Notes: a model not told the origin generated them from the sequence alone. A stretch of 9,233 nt of DNA from CAYQTO01 sp964420455 (GCA_964420455.1 CAYQTO010000150.1:1-9233), one strand, 5' to 3'. Shown: positions 1-7,112, numbered from the stretch's first letter. Program-made: numbers and translations.

Positions 1-42
1 GGTGATGGGTCTCCGATGGGGGATGTTGGGGAGGGTGGTGGT

Positions 43-1134
43 CTAGAGGGCGCGGGCCGGGGAGAAGAAGGGGCGCTTGTTGAGGAAGAAGCGGCGTGCG
101 GCGTAGACGGCCGCGATGCCCCGTTTCGCTTCCCGGGCTCGCTGGGTGTTGTCGCGGCCGAGGGTGGCGGCGTGGGCGAGGAGGCTTCGAACGGTGTGGA
201 GGTCGAGGGGCGGTTGCCAGATGGGCCAGGTGAATTGCCGCGCTCGCGGGTCCATGGCGGTGGCCTGTATTCGGCGACCGACGGGCATGACCGCAAGGAA
301 GCCAAGGCCGAGGAAGGCGAGGGCGTTCGCGGTTGCGTTCGCCTGGGGGGGACTCTTGGTGCGGTTGCCCGGGTCGGACCAGCGGAGGGCGTAGGATTGC
401 TGGTCGAGGGGATCCCAGAGCAGGCTCGTGACTTCATCTTCGCGGGGAAGGGGGCTTTCTCGGAGGCGGGCGAAGGAACTGCGGGTGGCGTGGGCCGCAC
501 AGGTTCGAAAGTCCTTAAGCAGGCACTTCCCGCTGCCTCCGTTGGAGAAACTGAATGGTGTTGGATCCAGAAGGCCGTCCTTCTCCCTTGGGAGACCGTC
601 GCAGGTGATCGCGGCGAGGAGGTCCACGTCGCCGATCCTTGTGGGGGGATCTCCGGTCTCCATCAATCGGCGGGCGGCGTCGCGGTAATGTGCGGGGGGG
701 AGCAAAGGCTTCTCGTATTTTGGGTCGGAGACGATGGGGGCCCCTTCGCGGGTGGCTTTTTCGAGGTCTTCCATTTCTTCGCGGAGCCGGACGAGGTCTC
801 CCCTTCGCTTCTCCGCCTCCCCGGGTGGGAGCGCCTTTTTGCCTTTCTTCGCCAGAAGTTTTTCGACCTTTTCCACTTCCTTGCGGAGGTCGCCGAGGCG
901 CTTGCGGCAGGCCTTCGGTCCTGCGAGCCGGTGCAGTTCTGCCATGGCTTGGCGGGGATACTCCTCCTCGCCGGCCTGTGTTCCCACCACTGGCCGCCAA
1001 CCGCCATCGTTGATCCAGTGGAGCGTCGCCTCGTCATCGTGCAGGGTGGCGATGCGAAAGGCGCCGAGGGCGGCGAGGATCCCGAGGGGGTTGGCGCCGT
1101 CGAGGGCGCGGAAGGTGATTTCCTTGTGGGGCAT
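43..1134 (-). CDS. Type I-G (I-U) CRISPR Cas8-like / 'Cas3-extension' family protein
   Basis: Last gene of the type I-G operon in this window: 363 aa, complete, ending in TAG. Seen: the N-terminus (residues 10-27) reads ALDGANPLGILAALGAFR, the PL..L.ALG..R pattern that opens Csx17/Cas8-like proteins of I-G systems. Residues about 66-131 are a highly charged, Lys/Glu/Arg-rich stretch with coiled-coil character. Residues 190-210 hold a PTPFSFSNGGSGKCLLKDFR segment. The C-terminal half has a hydrophobic FLGLGFLAVMPVGRR block (274-288) and FTWPIWQPPLD (301-311), which recalls C-terminal motifs of I-U large-subunit proteins. Start 1134 is chosen because AGGAGG lies 7 bases upstream; it is 2 bases after the cas3 stop. 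Inferred role: large-subunit or accessory component of the DNA-targeting Cascade, or a partner of Cas3. At 363 aa it is much shorter than Csx17 as I know it (roughly 700 aa), so it is either a compact Cas8 or the separate 'Cas3-extension' protein with csx17 still further downstream. Placing it in type I-G is fairly sure; the exact subunit identity is not. Confidence 0.7.
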   Translation of the reverse strand: MPHKEITFRALDGANPLGILAALGAFRIATLHDDEATLHWINDGGWRPVVGTQAGEEEYPRQAMAELHRLAGPKACRKRLGDLRKEVEKVEKLLAKKGKKALPPGEAEKRRGDLVRLREEMEDLEKATREGAPIVSDPKYEKPLLPPAHYRDAARRLMETGDPPTRIGDVDLLAAITCDGLPREKDGLLDPTPFSFSNGGSGKCLLKDFRTCAAHATRSSFARLRESPLPREDEVTSLLWDPLDQQSYALRWSDPGNRTKSPPQANATANALAFLGLGFLAVMPVGRRIQATAMDPRARQFTWPIWQPPLDLHTVRSLLAHAATLGRDNTQRAREAKRGIAAVYAARRFFLNKRPFFSPARAL

Positions 1135-1136
1135 GG

Positions 1137-4076
1137 TCAGTCCTCCTGGGGGCCGCGTTCGCTGACGCGGTGGTCGGCGAGGCGGAGCATTGCCTCTAGA
1201 TAGGCGAGGCCCCACCATCCGTAGCGCCGGACGAGACGGAAGAAGCGGCTCGAGACGCCGCTGTCGAGGCGCTCGAGTCCCGTTGCGGAGGAGGCGCGCA
1301 GGGTGGAGCCGTTGTGTTCGAAGGTGATCTCGACGGGGTCGGGATCATCGACGATGGGGGCAAAGGGGCGACAGTGGCCATGGTGCGAGGCGACGAGGTG
1401 GAGCAGCAGGTCGGTGTCCTCGACGCCGGCGAGGAGCTCCGGCGCGCTTTCGATGAGGCGGACGGAGAGGAGTTCGTGGCGGGCGCCGGGGGGGTAGCCG
1501 GAGGCGGCGCGTGTCCGCGCGAGGTCGCCGGGCCCACGTGGTGCGGCGTCGGACTTGGCGAGGGGTTCCCGTTCCCGAAGGGCGAGGAGGCGGCTGCCAC
1601 CGTGGAGCCAGGCCTGAAACCGTGGGTCTGCCTTGCCGAGGTCGTGGAGGAGCCCGGCGGTCTCGAGGATGTTGGCGAGGGGGGGCGGAAGCCGGGCGGC
1701 CTCCACGAAGCGACGGGCCTCGCGAGCCACGGCCTTGTTGTGATCCCCAAGGGGGACCCGCCCGCCCGACCGCGACGAGGTGTTGTCGGTATCGCTAAAG
1801 GTGGCCGCCTGTTTCTCCGCGGGCCACGTCAGAACGACGCCCTGGCCGGAGGGATGAAGGGTGGCGCGCCAGCCACGGGGCGGCGGCGGGTCGCATGCGG
1901 CAAGCGCCTCCTCGACCACCTGCCGGAGGCCCTCCTCGGGCGGCGTTTTCATGCTCACCAACCGGTCCAGCGGTGGGCGGAGTGGATGTTCCTGTGTATA
2001 GACAGATGGATGCAGCCGCCAGACGGTCGCCCGTCCGGCCGCCGCTCGGGCCTCCTCCGCAATGTCGCGCACCGGCTCCGGAGAGTCCGGATTCCAGCCG
2101 AACGCGTCGCAGCCGCCTGAGGTGCTGGGGACGACGAGCGTATCCCCGGGGCGAAGGTCGCCGGGCGACTCGGCCAGAACCGACTCTTCGGGGCCCAGCC
2201 AGCGGAGTGCGCGCCGCGCAGCCCTGGTCTCGGAGGCGTCCGTCGCTTCCTCGTCTTGATCTTCCTCCTCACCATCTGCATCGTCCCGCATGGCCTCTTG
2301 TGGTTCTCTTTTCGCCGGGGGGTTTGCGGGTTTCCGGCGGTCCTCCTTGAGGGGTTGGAGGCCTTCGAGATCCGCATCCTCGACCGAGCCGAGGGCGCTG
2401 GAGGGACCGGGGGATTGTGCGAGCCAGCGTCGGGCGACAGAAAGCCGCACGGGGAGGGCCTCGCCGGCGACCGGGGGACTCAAGGCGACCACGTCGGCCC
2501 ATCGATCCGGTTCTTCACCGAGGTCCGCACGCCAGACGATNNNNNNNNNNACGATCTGGACCTCGGGATCTCCGCGGTCGATGCCATGAAGGAAAGCGGC
2601 GGGATCGGGGGAGGGGTCGGGCTGGGGCGCCGTCTGGCAGAGCAGGTCGACGTAGGCGCGCTGGAGCAGCGGGGCGCCTGCGGCGGGGCTCAGCATCGGC
2701 TCAAGCGCCGCAGCACCGGGTAAATCAAGCGCCCGGATGCCGAAATCGACCAGGCCGTCCGTCGCCGATTTCTTCAGCCATGCCCAGGTCTTGCCAAGCG
2801 CCGCTCCATAGACCGGGTCCGCGCTGCTGTCCTTCTCGCTTTTGTCGTCGATAAACAGGCTGGCCCGGAGAGCATCGGGATTCGCCGCCGACAGCTCGCC
2901 AAGGCGGTCGAGACGACCAAAACGCTGGCGCAACGCGTCGAGAGGGGCGCATTCGCTGACCAGATAGTCGAAGTCCACGTCCGCCCCCGCCTCGATGCAC
3001 TGCGTTGCCACGAGCACGAGCGGCGGTGCTCCCCGATAAACCGACCGGTCGCGTCCACTCCTTAAGCGATCCCGATATTCTTCAAGCAGGTGATCGCGCT
3101 CGTGGGGCCGCGCCCGTCCCGTCAGCAGGAGAACCTCGCCACCGAACTTCTTCTGCTTCCTGATCTCCTCAAGCACGCTGCGAGCCGTGGCCACGCGGTT
3201 CACGATGACCGCCACCGTGGAACCGGGCGACGAGGCCTCGACGGCTTCCGCGGCGAGTTTCCTGGGCAACTGTTTGGAAGGCACTGCCTGTTCGAGGCGG
3301 GTCTTCTTGGAGGCGCCCAGGCGCTTGCCAAGAACCGGATGCTCGTCATCCTCCGTGCTCGCCTCGAAGGGCACTGTTCCCGCCGGCGGAGTCGCCGTCA
3401 TCCGTACAAAGGCGAAGGGTGCCTCGAGCGTTGCTTCCCCGAGGCGCCGATAGTGGGCAATCCACCTGAGGGTTTCCTCGAACGGACGGCTCAGGTGCGC
3501 CTCGTCGAGAACCAGCAGCGTGTCGAAGGCAAGCAGGCCCGCGTGAATCGACATGGCCCGTGGCGACAATCCGTATCCACGGAACAGCAGTCGGCTACCG
3601 ACCTGGTCGACAGTGCTCACCACCACCGTGGGTTGAAGGGGGGTACGGGCCCACCGCTCGTCGCGATGAATCGCCCCGCGGAGAACAGTGGCGTGGAGGG
3701 GGACCTCGCCCCCCAGCGAATCGAGGGCGGTACGGACCGCGTGCAGAGCGCCGGACTTTGCCTCCCCGATGGAGCTCGCAATCCGTTTCCCGCGGGCAAA
3801 GGCATCATCGACAACGATGCGGCGGTCGACCACGAGGAGAATCCGACGCGGCTGGCGGCGCGATGGTACCGGAAAGACGGCCTCATGTCCCAACGCCCAG
3901 ACCGCAACGTCGAGACAGGCGGTCTTGCCCGCCGCCGTTGGTAGCCCCAGTGCCTCCGGCCAACCCTGTTCCACGACCGTCCGCGCCAGGCGCATCTGCC
4001 ATGGAAACGGCTCGTAGCCGTGGAGAGCCTTGAAGTAATCTCCGAAAGATGGATACACCCTATTTTGATCCGACAT
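1137..4076 (-). CDS. cas3: Type I-G CRISPR-associated helicase/nuclease Cas3 (helicase then C-terminal HD)
   Basis: Cas3 is the ATP-driven nuclease-helicase recruited by Cascade to unwind and degrade target DNA. Seen in the 979-aa frame (four residues fall in the N gap): Walker A GLPTAAGKT (44-52), DEAH box (191-194), TAT motif III (227-229), motif V region QCIEAGADVDFD (359-370) and motif VI QRFGRLDR (384-391). A low-complexity acidic/charged linker follows at about 577-618. The HD nuclease is C-terminal: H779 (GDHN), H811-D812 (GLLHDLGKAD), H867 and H898-H899 (ASHHGH). HD after helicase is the reverse of most type I Cas3 and is typical of I-U/I-G; the ending YGWWGLAYLEAMLRLADHR also fits. 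All catalytic motifs look intact. Start 4076 (MSDQNRV) is chosen over upstream in-frame codons because AAGGAG sits 6 bases before it. The gene starts 11 bases after the csb2 stop. The N run at 2541-2550 keeps frame, but is probably a false gap; see findings. Confidence 0.96.
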   Translation of the reverse strand: MSDQNRVYPSFGDYFKALHGYEPFPWQMRLARTVVEQGWPEALGLPTAAGKTACLDVAVWALGHEAVFPVPSRRQPRRILLVVDRRIVVDDAFARGKRIASSIGEAKSGALHAVRTALDSLGGEVPLHATVLRGAIHRDERWARTPLQPTVVVSTVDQVGSRLLFRGYGLSPRAMSIHAGLLAFDTLLVLDEAHLSRPFEETLRWIAHYRRLGEATLEAPFAFVRMTATPPAGTVPFEASTEDDEHPVLGKRLGASKKTRLEQAVPSKQLPRKLAAEAVEASSPGSTVAVIVNRVATARSVLEEIRKQKKFGGEVLLLTGRARPHERDHLLEEYRDRLRSGRDRSVYRGAPPLVLVATQCIEAGADVDFDYLVSECAPLDALRQRFGRLDRLGELSAANPDALRASLFIDDKSEKDSSADPVYGAALGKTWAWLKKSATDGLVDFGIRALDLPGAAALEPMLSPAAGAPLLQRAYVDLLCQTAPQPDPSPDPAAFLHGIDRGDPEVQIXXXXIVWRADLGEEPDRWADVVALSPPVAGEALPVRLSVARRWLAQSPGPSSALGSVEDADLEGLQPLKEDRRKPANPPAKREPQEAMRDDADGEEEDQDEEATDASETRAARRALRWLGPEESVLAESPGDLRPGDTLVVPSTSGGCDAFGWNPDSPEPVRDIAEEARAAAGRATVWRLHPSVYTQEHPLRPPLDRLVSMKTPPEEGLRQVVEEALAACDPPPPRGWRATLHPSGQGVVLTWPAEKQAATFSDTDNTSSRSGGRVPLGDHNKAVAREARRFVEAARLPPPLANILETAGLLHDLGKADPRFQAWLHGGSRLLALREREPLAKSDAAPRGPGDLARTRAASGYPPGARHELLSVRLIESAPELLAGVEDTDLLLHLVASHHGHCRPFAPIVDDPDPVEITFEHNGSTLRASSATGLERLDSGVSSRFFRLVRRYGWWGLAYLEAMLRLADHRVSERGPQED
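1142..1147 (-). promoter_or_regulatory. Shine-Dalgarno site of the Cas8-like gene
   Basis: AGGAGG on the minus strand, 7 bases before the ATG at 1134. It lies inside the last codons of cas3, three bases before the cas3 TGA. It decides the start of the 363-aa protein over an upstream in-frame ATG at 1218 that would overlap cas3 by 82 bases. Confidence 0.85.
2541..2550. other. Assembly gap (10 N) inside cas3, flanked by a duplicated ACGAT
   Basis: Ten Ns interrupt cas3 between the helicase and HD parts. The five bases before the gap (2536-2540) and after it (2551-2555) are both ACGAT. Collapsing the two copies and removing the Ns takes out 15 bases, keeps the frame, and yields continuous PEVQIVWRADL on the minus strand. 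This suggests two contigs that overlap by a few bases, not missing sequence. Confidence 0.85.
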
Positions 4077-4082
4077 GTAATG

Positions 4083-4088
4083 CTCCTT
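4083..4088 (-). promoter_or_regulatory. Shine-Dalgarno site of cas3
   Basis: AAGGAG on the minus strand, 6 bases before the ATG at 4076. Its first A is the last base of the csb2 TGA stop, so ribosomes finishing csb2 are placed on the cas3 start. This fixes the cas3 start at 4076 and not at the further upstream in-frame ATG at 4172. Confidence 0.85.
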
Positions 4089-5563
4089 CAATTGTATAAA
4101 GGGCGGAGAAGCCCCATTCCGCGGTAGCGCCCTGCCCCGAGGAGGACAGGCCCAACAACAGGGTCCGACCACTCCACGGTCACGTGAGAGTGCCAGCGCC
4201 TCGCCTTGTCACTCTTGCGGTTCATCGGATGAAACCGGCGGGCATGGGGCGTTCCGTGCAGCGGGGAAACCTCCGAGATGGCGACCCGCACGGGGCGTGG
4301 ATATCCCGCCCGCTCGCACGCGTCCCCCACCACCGACTCGAGGAAGGCATCGGGGTCCTTTTCCCGCCGCTGGGGCATGCGATCCATCACGACCGGCGTG
4401 ACAGAGGCCCACGTCCGAGCCCCTCTTGGCGCCGCCGTCCACGTGTTTGGCAGCAGCGTCTGGCGCTCCTCCGCGGTCAGCTCCACGGCCTCCAGCTCGA
4501 GTGTTCCCTTCTCCCCAAGCCGCAGGCTCAGTTGGCACTCGTCGTCGAGGCAACGCGCCAACGCGGACAGACATCCATCCTCCCGGGAACGATCCAGACC
4601 CCGCGGAAGGATCATCGACATCCCCATGAGGTGGGCGTCCGCGTGCTCGCGGCCAACGAACGCAAGGCCCGCAAAGGCAACGTGCGGCTCCTCGAGCGGT
4701 GCTCCGTCGGCCCGATGCCCGCTGATCAACTCCAGGATGCGATCGTCGCCCTGCCATCGGCTCATGAGCGTCTTGCGTAGCGCGTCCGCCATCTCGGGCC
4801 CGTGGGTTGCGCTGAAAAGCCGTCGATTCTTTCCCACCGCCCGGAGGACGACGAGCTTCTCCGAGAAGACCCCCGTTGCTGGATGCCTCTTCCCATTCGA
4901 GGAGACCTGTCTATACGCCTGCCAGTGACCCGGCGGTGGCCGGTCCCACCCCTCGCCTCCTTCGGCGTAGGCCTCGATCAACCGCCCGAGGCGGCCCGCC
5001 GAGGGGACTCGCAGCTGGTGATCACACTCGTCGCGGCTGGGTGACAACCGGACGAGCTCTCCCGTTGGCTCCTCCTCCGGAACCCAGACCCGAACGAGCG
5101 ACGACGAATGACCAATCGACGCTGTCGCCAGGCAAAGCGCCTCCAACGCCGCGCGGTGACGCTGTGCCTCCTCGGGCGGGACGTCGGGCCAGACCAGCCA
5201 GCAGGCTCCGTCGATGGGCTGCCGTGGGAAGCCTCGCGGCTGGCGATTCCGGCCGACCGGCAGGTCACGAAGCAGCGGATTATGTTTCCCCTTGGAATAG
5301 GCCGTGTCGTTCACTGGCACATACGCCACCGGCGCGGTGTCTGACAGGTGGCGCATCACGGGCAGGTGCAGTTCCGGAGGCCCCAGGCTTTCCAACCACT
5401 CGAGCGCTTCCCGCCCACGTGGCGGCCGACCCGTTTCCCCCCACGAGGCCACCAGCGCCATATAGACGCGATCGGGATGTGGGGGCCATTCAGCGACTTG
5501 CCGGTCGGTCGGGTCCGACGCCACAAGTCGTCCCAGCAGATACTCCCAAGCGAGGCTGAACAT
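4088..5563 (-). CDS. csb2: Csb2, Cas5-Cas6 fusion of type I-G CRISPR system (GSU0054 family)
   Basis: Csb2 (Cas5u6u) is the RAMP subunit of I-G/I-U Cascade thought to combine the Cas5 role (crRNA 5' handle binding) with Cas6 (pre-crRNA cleavage and 3' hairpin binding). Seen in the 491 aa: N-terminal WPPHPDRVYMALVASW (26-41), a hallmark of the family; a middle block with GHRADGAPLEEPHVAFAGL (282-300) and FVGREHADAHLMGMSMILPR (302-321); and a C-terminal Cas6-like end with RWHSHVTVEW (456-465), GPVLLGAGRYRGMGLLRPL (471-489), the glycine-rich RAMP loop. H459 in WHSH and H296 are plausible functional histidines; assigning catalysis to either is inference. Start 5563 has GAGGAG ending just before the csb1 TGA, 9 bases upstream. 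It lies 6 bases after csb1, and its own stop TGA merges into the cas3 Shine-Dalgarno sequence, so all three genes are likely coupled. Length is usual for the family and no break is seen. Confidence 0.93.
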   Translation of the reverse strand: MFSLAWEYLLGRLVASDPTDRQVAEWPPHPDRVYMALVASWGETGRPPRGREALEWLESLGPPELHLPVMRHLSDTAPVAYVPVNDTAYSKGKHNPLLRDLPVGRNRQPRGFPRQPIDGACWLVWPDVPPEEAQRHRAALEALCLATASIGHSSSLVRVWVPEEEPTGELVRLSPSRDECDHQLRVPSAGRLGRLIEAYAEGGEGWDRPPPGHWQAYRQVSSNGKRHPATGVFSEKLVVLRAVGKNRRLFSATHGPEMADALRKTLMSRWQGDDRILELISGHRADGAPLEEPHVAFAGLAFVGREHADAHLMGMSMILPRGLDRSREDGCLSALARCLDDECQLSLRLGEKGTLELEAVELTAEERQTLLPNTWTAAPRGARTWASVTPVVMDRMPQRREKDPDAFLESVVGDACERAGYPRPVRVAISEVSPLHGTPHARRFHPMNRKSDKARRWHSHVTVEWSDPVVGPVLLGAGRYRGMGLLRPLYN

Positions 5564-5569
5564 GACCGT

Positions 5570-6781
5570 TCACTCCTCGCCGGCTTTCTGCATCTGCAAT
5601 TCACGGTTCTCGCGAACCAGGCGGGTCAGTTCTTCTCCCGGCACGAGAACGACCGGTCGTCTCTCCCATGGAAGCCCCGCCTTCTCCACCCCCTTCACCG
5701 CTTCCTCCAGAAGCCTCCGTGCATCGGCCTCGGTCAGGTGGTACGTTTCCACATCACCATTCGCGTTGACGAGTTCCCAGGGAGCCGACGCCTCCGGAAC
5801 CAGCACGCATCGCGACCGAAGGTCATACCCTTCGGAGACGTTCAGCAGCGTGGCCGCCGCCAGACCGAGCGCCGCCAAGGCGGACCGGCCCGCTTCCTCC
5901 TGCTTCTCGTCCTGACCCTCCGAAAACCCAATGCGGCGGATCGCCGCCAGAGACAGGACCGTCGTCTGGAGGATGTGATCGCAGGTGACACCGCCATCGT
6001 CGATCGAAGGGGCAATGTTCCCGTGGTTCGCTTCCGAGGGTCGCCCATCTTTCCCTTTCAACACGGGCTTGCCCTTCTCATTCCGTGCCTTGCTCTCGTC
6101 CATGGTCCAGTGTCGCGTTTCGGTCTCGTAGAGGACAGGTCCCCGCTCGATCTGGAGGGGATCAATCCGGCTGGAGACTCGCTTTCCCGGTACCGCATCC
6201 ACAGCCACGACTTCGCTGACGATCGACCTCTGGACCTTCGTCCCAAGACCGCCAAGAATCCCCGTCGAGTGCCACATGCCAAAGACCAGCGCCGTCGGGC
6301 AGTACTGCAACAGCCCACCAGCCCGCTGCGTTGTGGCGCCCACGAACGCCTTCCCGGGACCGCTCTCCTCGAAACGCACCTTATCCAACTCGCTATCGCG
6401 AAGGATCGCGTCCGCGATGCGGTGCGGTGCCTCCAGCGAGGTGATCTCACCCACCTCCGGAAGACCCACCGCGCCAAAATCCACCACAATGAACGGCAGC
6501 ACCGATTCCTCGCGCTTGCCCTTGTAGAAAGCCTGCTTCAGCGCGAGTTCCATCCGGTTCGCTTGCGAGGCCACACTGTCCACCAGGACGCACGGAACCT
6601 CGCGTCCGTCTATACGGCGCATCTCCATCGCGTACTTCCCTCCCTCGTACGTCGGGGGGAAAATCTTGTCCCCCGGCCCGCCTGCCGGTTGCAGCCGGGT
6701 CCGTCGCCGGAACGCCACCCCGTTGCCTTTCAGCGCGGTGGTGATCGTCTCGAGGGTCATCGGGTTGCTGCTACTGCTCAT
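5570..6781 (-). CDS. csb1: Csb1, Cas7-type backbone RAMP of type I-G CRISPR system (GSU0053 family)
   Basis: Csb1 (Cas7u/Cas7g) is the repeated backbone subunit that coats the crRNA spacer in I-G Cascade. Seen in the 403 aa: FPPTYEGGKY (41-50), VLVDSVASQANRMELAL (66-82), HRIADAILRDS (120-130) and ALVFGMWHSTGILGGLG followed by TKVQRSIVSEVVAVD (164-195), a conserved core of this family. GFSEG (285-289) and a C-terminal RSRCVLVPE block follow. The frame stays open upstream to 7135, but 6781 is the start: AAGGAG lies 7 bases before this ATG, and the extra N-terminal residues look like translated non-coding DNA (low-complexity Arg/Pro/Ser, no family similarity). A second in-frame Met (MTLET, 6760) lacks as good a ribosome site. 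It is the first gene of the operon, preceded by the 506-bp divergent region, and overlaps its stop with the csb2 ribosome site. No truncation or frameshift is seen. Confidence 0.93.
   Translation of the reverse strand: MSSSSNPMTLETITTALKGNGVAFRRRTRLQPAGGPGDKIFPPTYEGGKYAMEMRRIDGREVPCVLVDSVASQANRMELALKQAFYKGKREESVLPFIVVDFGAVGLPEVGEITSLEAPHRIADAILRDSELDKVRFEESGPGKAFVGATTQRAGGLLQYCPTALVFGMWHSTGILGGLGTKVQRSIVSEVVAVDAVPGKRVSSRIDPLQIERGPVLYETETRHWTMDESKARNEKGKPVLKGKDGRPSEANHGNIAPSIDDGGVTCDHILQTTVLSLAAIRRIGFSEGQDEKQEEAGRSALAALGLAAATLLNVSEGYDLRSRCVLVPEASAPWELVNANGDVETYHLTEADARRLLEEAVKGVEKAGLPWERRPVVLVPGEELTRLVRENRELQMQKAGEE
5573..5578 (-). promoter_or_regulatory. Shine-Dalgarno site of csb2
   Basis: GAGGAG on the minus strand is formed by the last two codons of csb1 (Glu-Glu) directly before its TGA stop, with 9 bases to the csb2 ATG at 5563. 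It indicates translational coupling of csb1 and csb2. Confidence 0.8.
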
Positions 6782-6788
6782 CGCTGGG

Positions 6789-6794
6789 CTCCTT
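6789..6794 (-). promoter_or_regulatory. Shine-Dalgarno site of csb1
   Basis: AAGGAG on the minus strand, 7 bases before the ATG at 6781. It selects this start over the longer open frame reaching 7135. Confidence 0.85.
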
Positions 6795-6822
6795 GCTGCG
6801 AACCCTCCCCGACTGGTCGCTT

Positions 6823-6834
6823 GTAATGTATTAC
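6823..6834. promoter_or_regulatory. GTAAT-GT-ATTAC dyad upstream of csb1
   Basis: A perfect 5-bp inverted repeat with a 2-base centre, 41 bases upstream of the csb1 start. On the minus strand it contains TACATT, a four-of-six match to a -10 box, so a protein bound here could overlap the csb1 promoter. AT-rich in a GC-rich setting, which is why it stands out. Function is inferred only. Confidence 0.35.
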
Positions 6835-6849
6835 CTGTGATCAACCGGA

Positions 6850-6897
6850 GTGGATACGCGTGGATTTGAATTATTTCGACTATTAGATGTGGATACG
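6850..6897. repeat. Cluster of GTGGAT direct repeats upstream of csb1
   Basis: GTGGAT occurs three times in the same orientation at 6850-6855, 6860-6865 and 6889-6894. The first and third extend to GTGGATACG (6850-6858 and 6889-6897). The second is part of TGGATTT (6861-6867), which has a perfect inverted partner AAATCCA at 6898-6904; another TGGATTT lies at 6922-6928. Start-to-start spacings of 10 and 29 bases are close to whole helical turns. This looks like a cluster of regulator sites, but no known regulator is recognised. Confidence 0.35.
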
Positions 6898-6984
6898 AAA
6901 TCCAATCTCCTGCGGAGGCAATGGATTTACGCTCGCCGGTAGGGGAATCGCGTCTCCGCCCGCACACGTTCGAGCGACGCGGAA

Positions 6985-7006
6985 TGGCCGATGGCCACCC
7001 TTTTTT
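6985..7006 (+). terminator. Possible short terminator-like hairpin with T6 run
   Basis: TGGCC-GAT-GGCCA (6985-6997) forms a 5-bp stem with a 3-base loop, then CCC and six Ts (7001-7006) on the plus strand. The stem is short and separated from the T run by three bases, so it would be a weak intrinsic terminator. There is no plus-strand gene before it; it could end antisense transcription from the csb1 side or a small RNA. Low confidence. Confidence 0.25.
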
Positions 7007-7045
7007 CCAACGCCAACGGGAGGATGCGGCGGACCTGTGACCCCC

Positions 7046-7091
7046 GCCTGGGCATCGCACGAGTCTCGAGGGGCGGCTTCCTCGCCCAGGC
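7046..7091. repeat. 8-bp perfect GC-rich inverted repeat, potential stem-loop
   Basis: GCCTGGGC (7046-7053) and GCCCAGGC (7084-7091) are exact reverse complements, separated by 30 bases that contain a further small dyad CGAG-T-CTCG (7060-7068). It could be a structured RNA or a binding site. No known RNA family is recognised. Confidence 0.35.
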
Positions 7092-7112
7092 TGCCACACG
7101 ATCCCAGCGCAA

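Noticed and set aside
345..351. Seven-base G runs (345-351, about 697-703, about 1679-1685) as phase-variable sites
   Set aside because: All are in frame in intact genes, encode Pro-rich turns, and are common by chance in DNA this GC-rich.
16..1203. Long plus-strand open frame (395 codons) opposite the Cas8-like gene
   Set aside because: Gly/Glu-rich translation without family motifs; a shadow caused by GC-rich codon use of the minus-strand gene, which has a ribosome site and recognisable motifs.
1987..2004. CTGTGTATAGACAG dyad in cas3 as a LexA-like site
   Set aside because: Spacing between CTG and CAG does not fit the known LexA box and it lies inside coding sequence (SVYTQ).
3090..3944. 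284-codon plus-strand open frame opposite cas3
   Set aside because: Lies fully over the helicase motifs of cas3 and shows no domain of its own.
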